From the NCBI GenBank assembly GCA_030613745.1, contig JAUWLK010000164.1, positions 1 to 6,239 of the forward strand: DNA of 6,239 bases, in the 5' to 3' direction. Position numbers and translations under genes: made by a program. The notes under the pieces are model-generated. The model had not been told where the DNA came from. It did no database searches and saw nothing but the letters and a program-made list of their open reading frames with translations. Each line of letters begins with the position of its first letter. Position 1 is the stretch's first letter. Origin of the DNA: Flavobacteriaceae bacterium. Lineage in GTDB: Bacteria; Bacteroidota; Bacteroidia; Flavobacteriales; Flavobacteriaceae. Shown one piece after another: positions 5,885 to 6,239 of this stretch.

Positions 5885-6239
5885 TTAATCATTAACAATA
5901 TAACCTAAATTCTCATATTTTTTTTGATCAAATAAAAATATATTATCATTTAAATTTTGATTTGTTTTCATCTTCTTTACAGTTAAAGTGGTATCAGTTC
6001 CATTTTTACCAATTTCTTTGATAACATATATGTGTTTGGTCTTATTATTTATTCCAATTAAAACCAACTCAACTTCTGAATTTGAATCAATTGGAACTAA
6101 TTTTACAAACTGAATTTTCTTTTTATTCATGCTTTTTAATTCATCCATACTATATGTATAACCACTTTTATAAAAAGAAAATAATTTTGACGGAGTAATC
6201 GTATTATTACTATCAATATCTGCATTTGAAATGTTCACT
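5885..6239 (-). CDS. lolA: LolA-like outer-membrane lipoprotein carrier protein (5' end missing)
   Basis: C-terminal 118 or so residues of a periplasmic carrier that ferries lipoproteins from the LolCDE transporter to the outer membrane. The reading frame is open to the right edge. The GTG at 6236-6238 is best read as an internal Val codon, because LolA proteins are about 200 residues with an N-terminal signal peptide that is not present here. Recognisable flavobacterial LolA features, numbered from that codon, are TPSKLFSFYKSGYTY (15-29), the strand-rich stretch FVKLVPIDSNSEV (44-56), and TKHIYVIKEIGKNGT (67-81), followed by a C-terminal beta region ending LGYIVND. Identification rests on this resemblance and on its position directly upstream of an LptF/LptG permease and ribBA, an order I associate with flavobacteria (often with ftsK further upstream). 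Family assignment is likely; the N-terminal half cannot be judged. Confidence 0.8.
   Translation of the reverse strand, partial: VNISNADIDSNNTITPSKLFSFYKSGYTYSMDELKSMNKKKIQFVKLVPIDSNSEVELVLIGINNKTKHIYVIKEIGKNGTDTTLTVKKMKTNQNLNDNIFLFDQKKYENLGYIVND

Noticed and set aside
6236..6238. GTG as the start of a complete 117-residue gene
   Set aside because: It is at the window edge, the frame is open beyond it, and LolA needs a signal peptide and about 80-100 more residues upstream. It is read as an internal Val codon.

Overview
The window looks like an ordinary chromosomal segment of a low-GC member of the Bacteroidota, most likely a flavobacterium-type organism. Four things point there. Coding and non-coding DNA is strongly A/T-rich. 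No start has a recognisable Shine-Dalgarno sequence. A TAnnTTTG-type -7 box lies just upstream of the lipA start. The protein variants are ones I associate with this phylum: LpxK with DDAFQHR, a RibBA with a degenerate second domain, and a long LptF/LptG permease next to LolA. The assignment rests on family knowledge and was not searched.

Layout: positions 1-100 are an unusually GC-rich block (50 of 100 bases) made almost entirely of consecutive inverted repeats. It is a candidate structured RNA or a dispersed palindromic element. An A/T-rich spacer with a 16-bp tandem duplication and a putative -7 box follows. Then comes the only plus-strand gene, lipA (lipoyl synthase, 283-1152), which ends at a clear intrinsic terminator around 1288-1315. 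Everything to the right is on the minus strand. In transcription order it runs: 3' part of a LolA-like lipoprotein carrier gene (cut by the right edge), an LptF/LptG-family permease, ribBA (1 base after the permease), a 98-100-base gap, lpxK (GTG start), and punA, which overlaps lpxK by 29 bases.

Functionally, the minus-strand genes mix outer-membrane biogenesis (LolA for lipoprotein transport, LptF/G for lipopolysaccharide export, LpxK for lipid A 4'-phosphorylation) with riboflavin synthesis (RibB domain) and purine salvage (PunA). The spacing suggests two transcription units, lolA-lptF/G-ribBA and lpxK-punA, which may also be read through as one. LipA acts separately, in lipoate cofactor assembly.

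I see no mobile element, CRISPR array, tRNA, rRNA, phage gene or defence system, and no convincing undescribed system. The points most worth a second look are the left-edge hairpin array, the GTP cyclohydrolase II-like domain of RibBA that has lost its zinc ligands, and an Asn-to-Asp change at the base-specificity position of the purine nucleoside phosphorylase.
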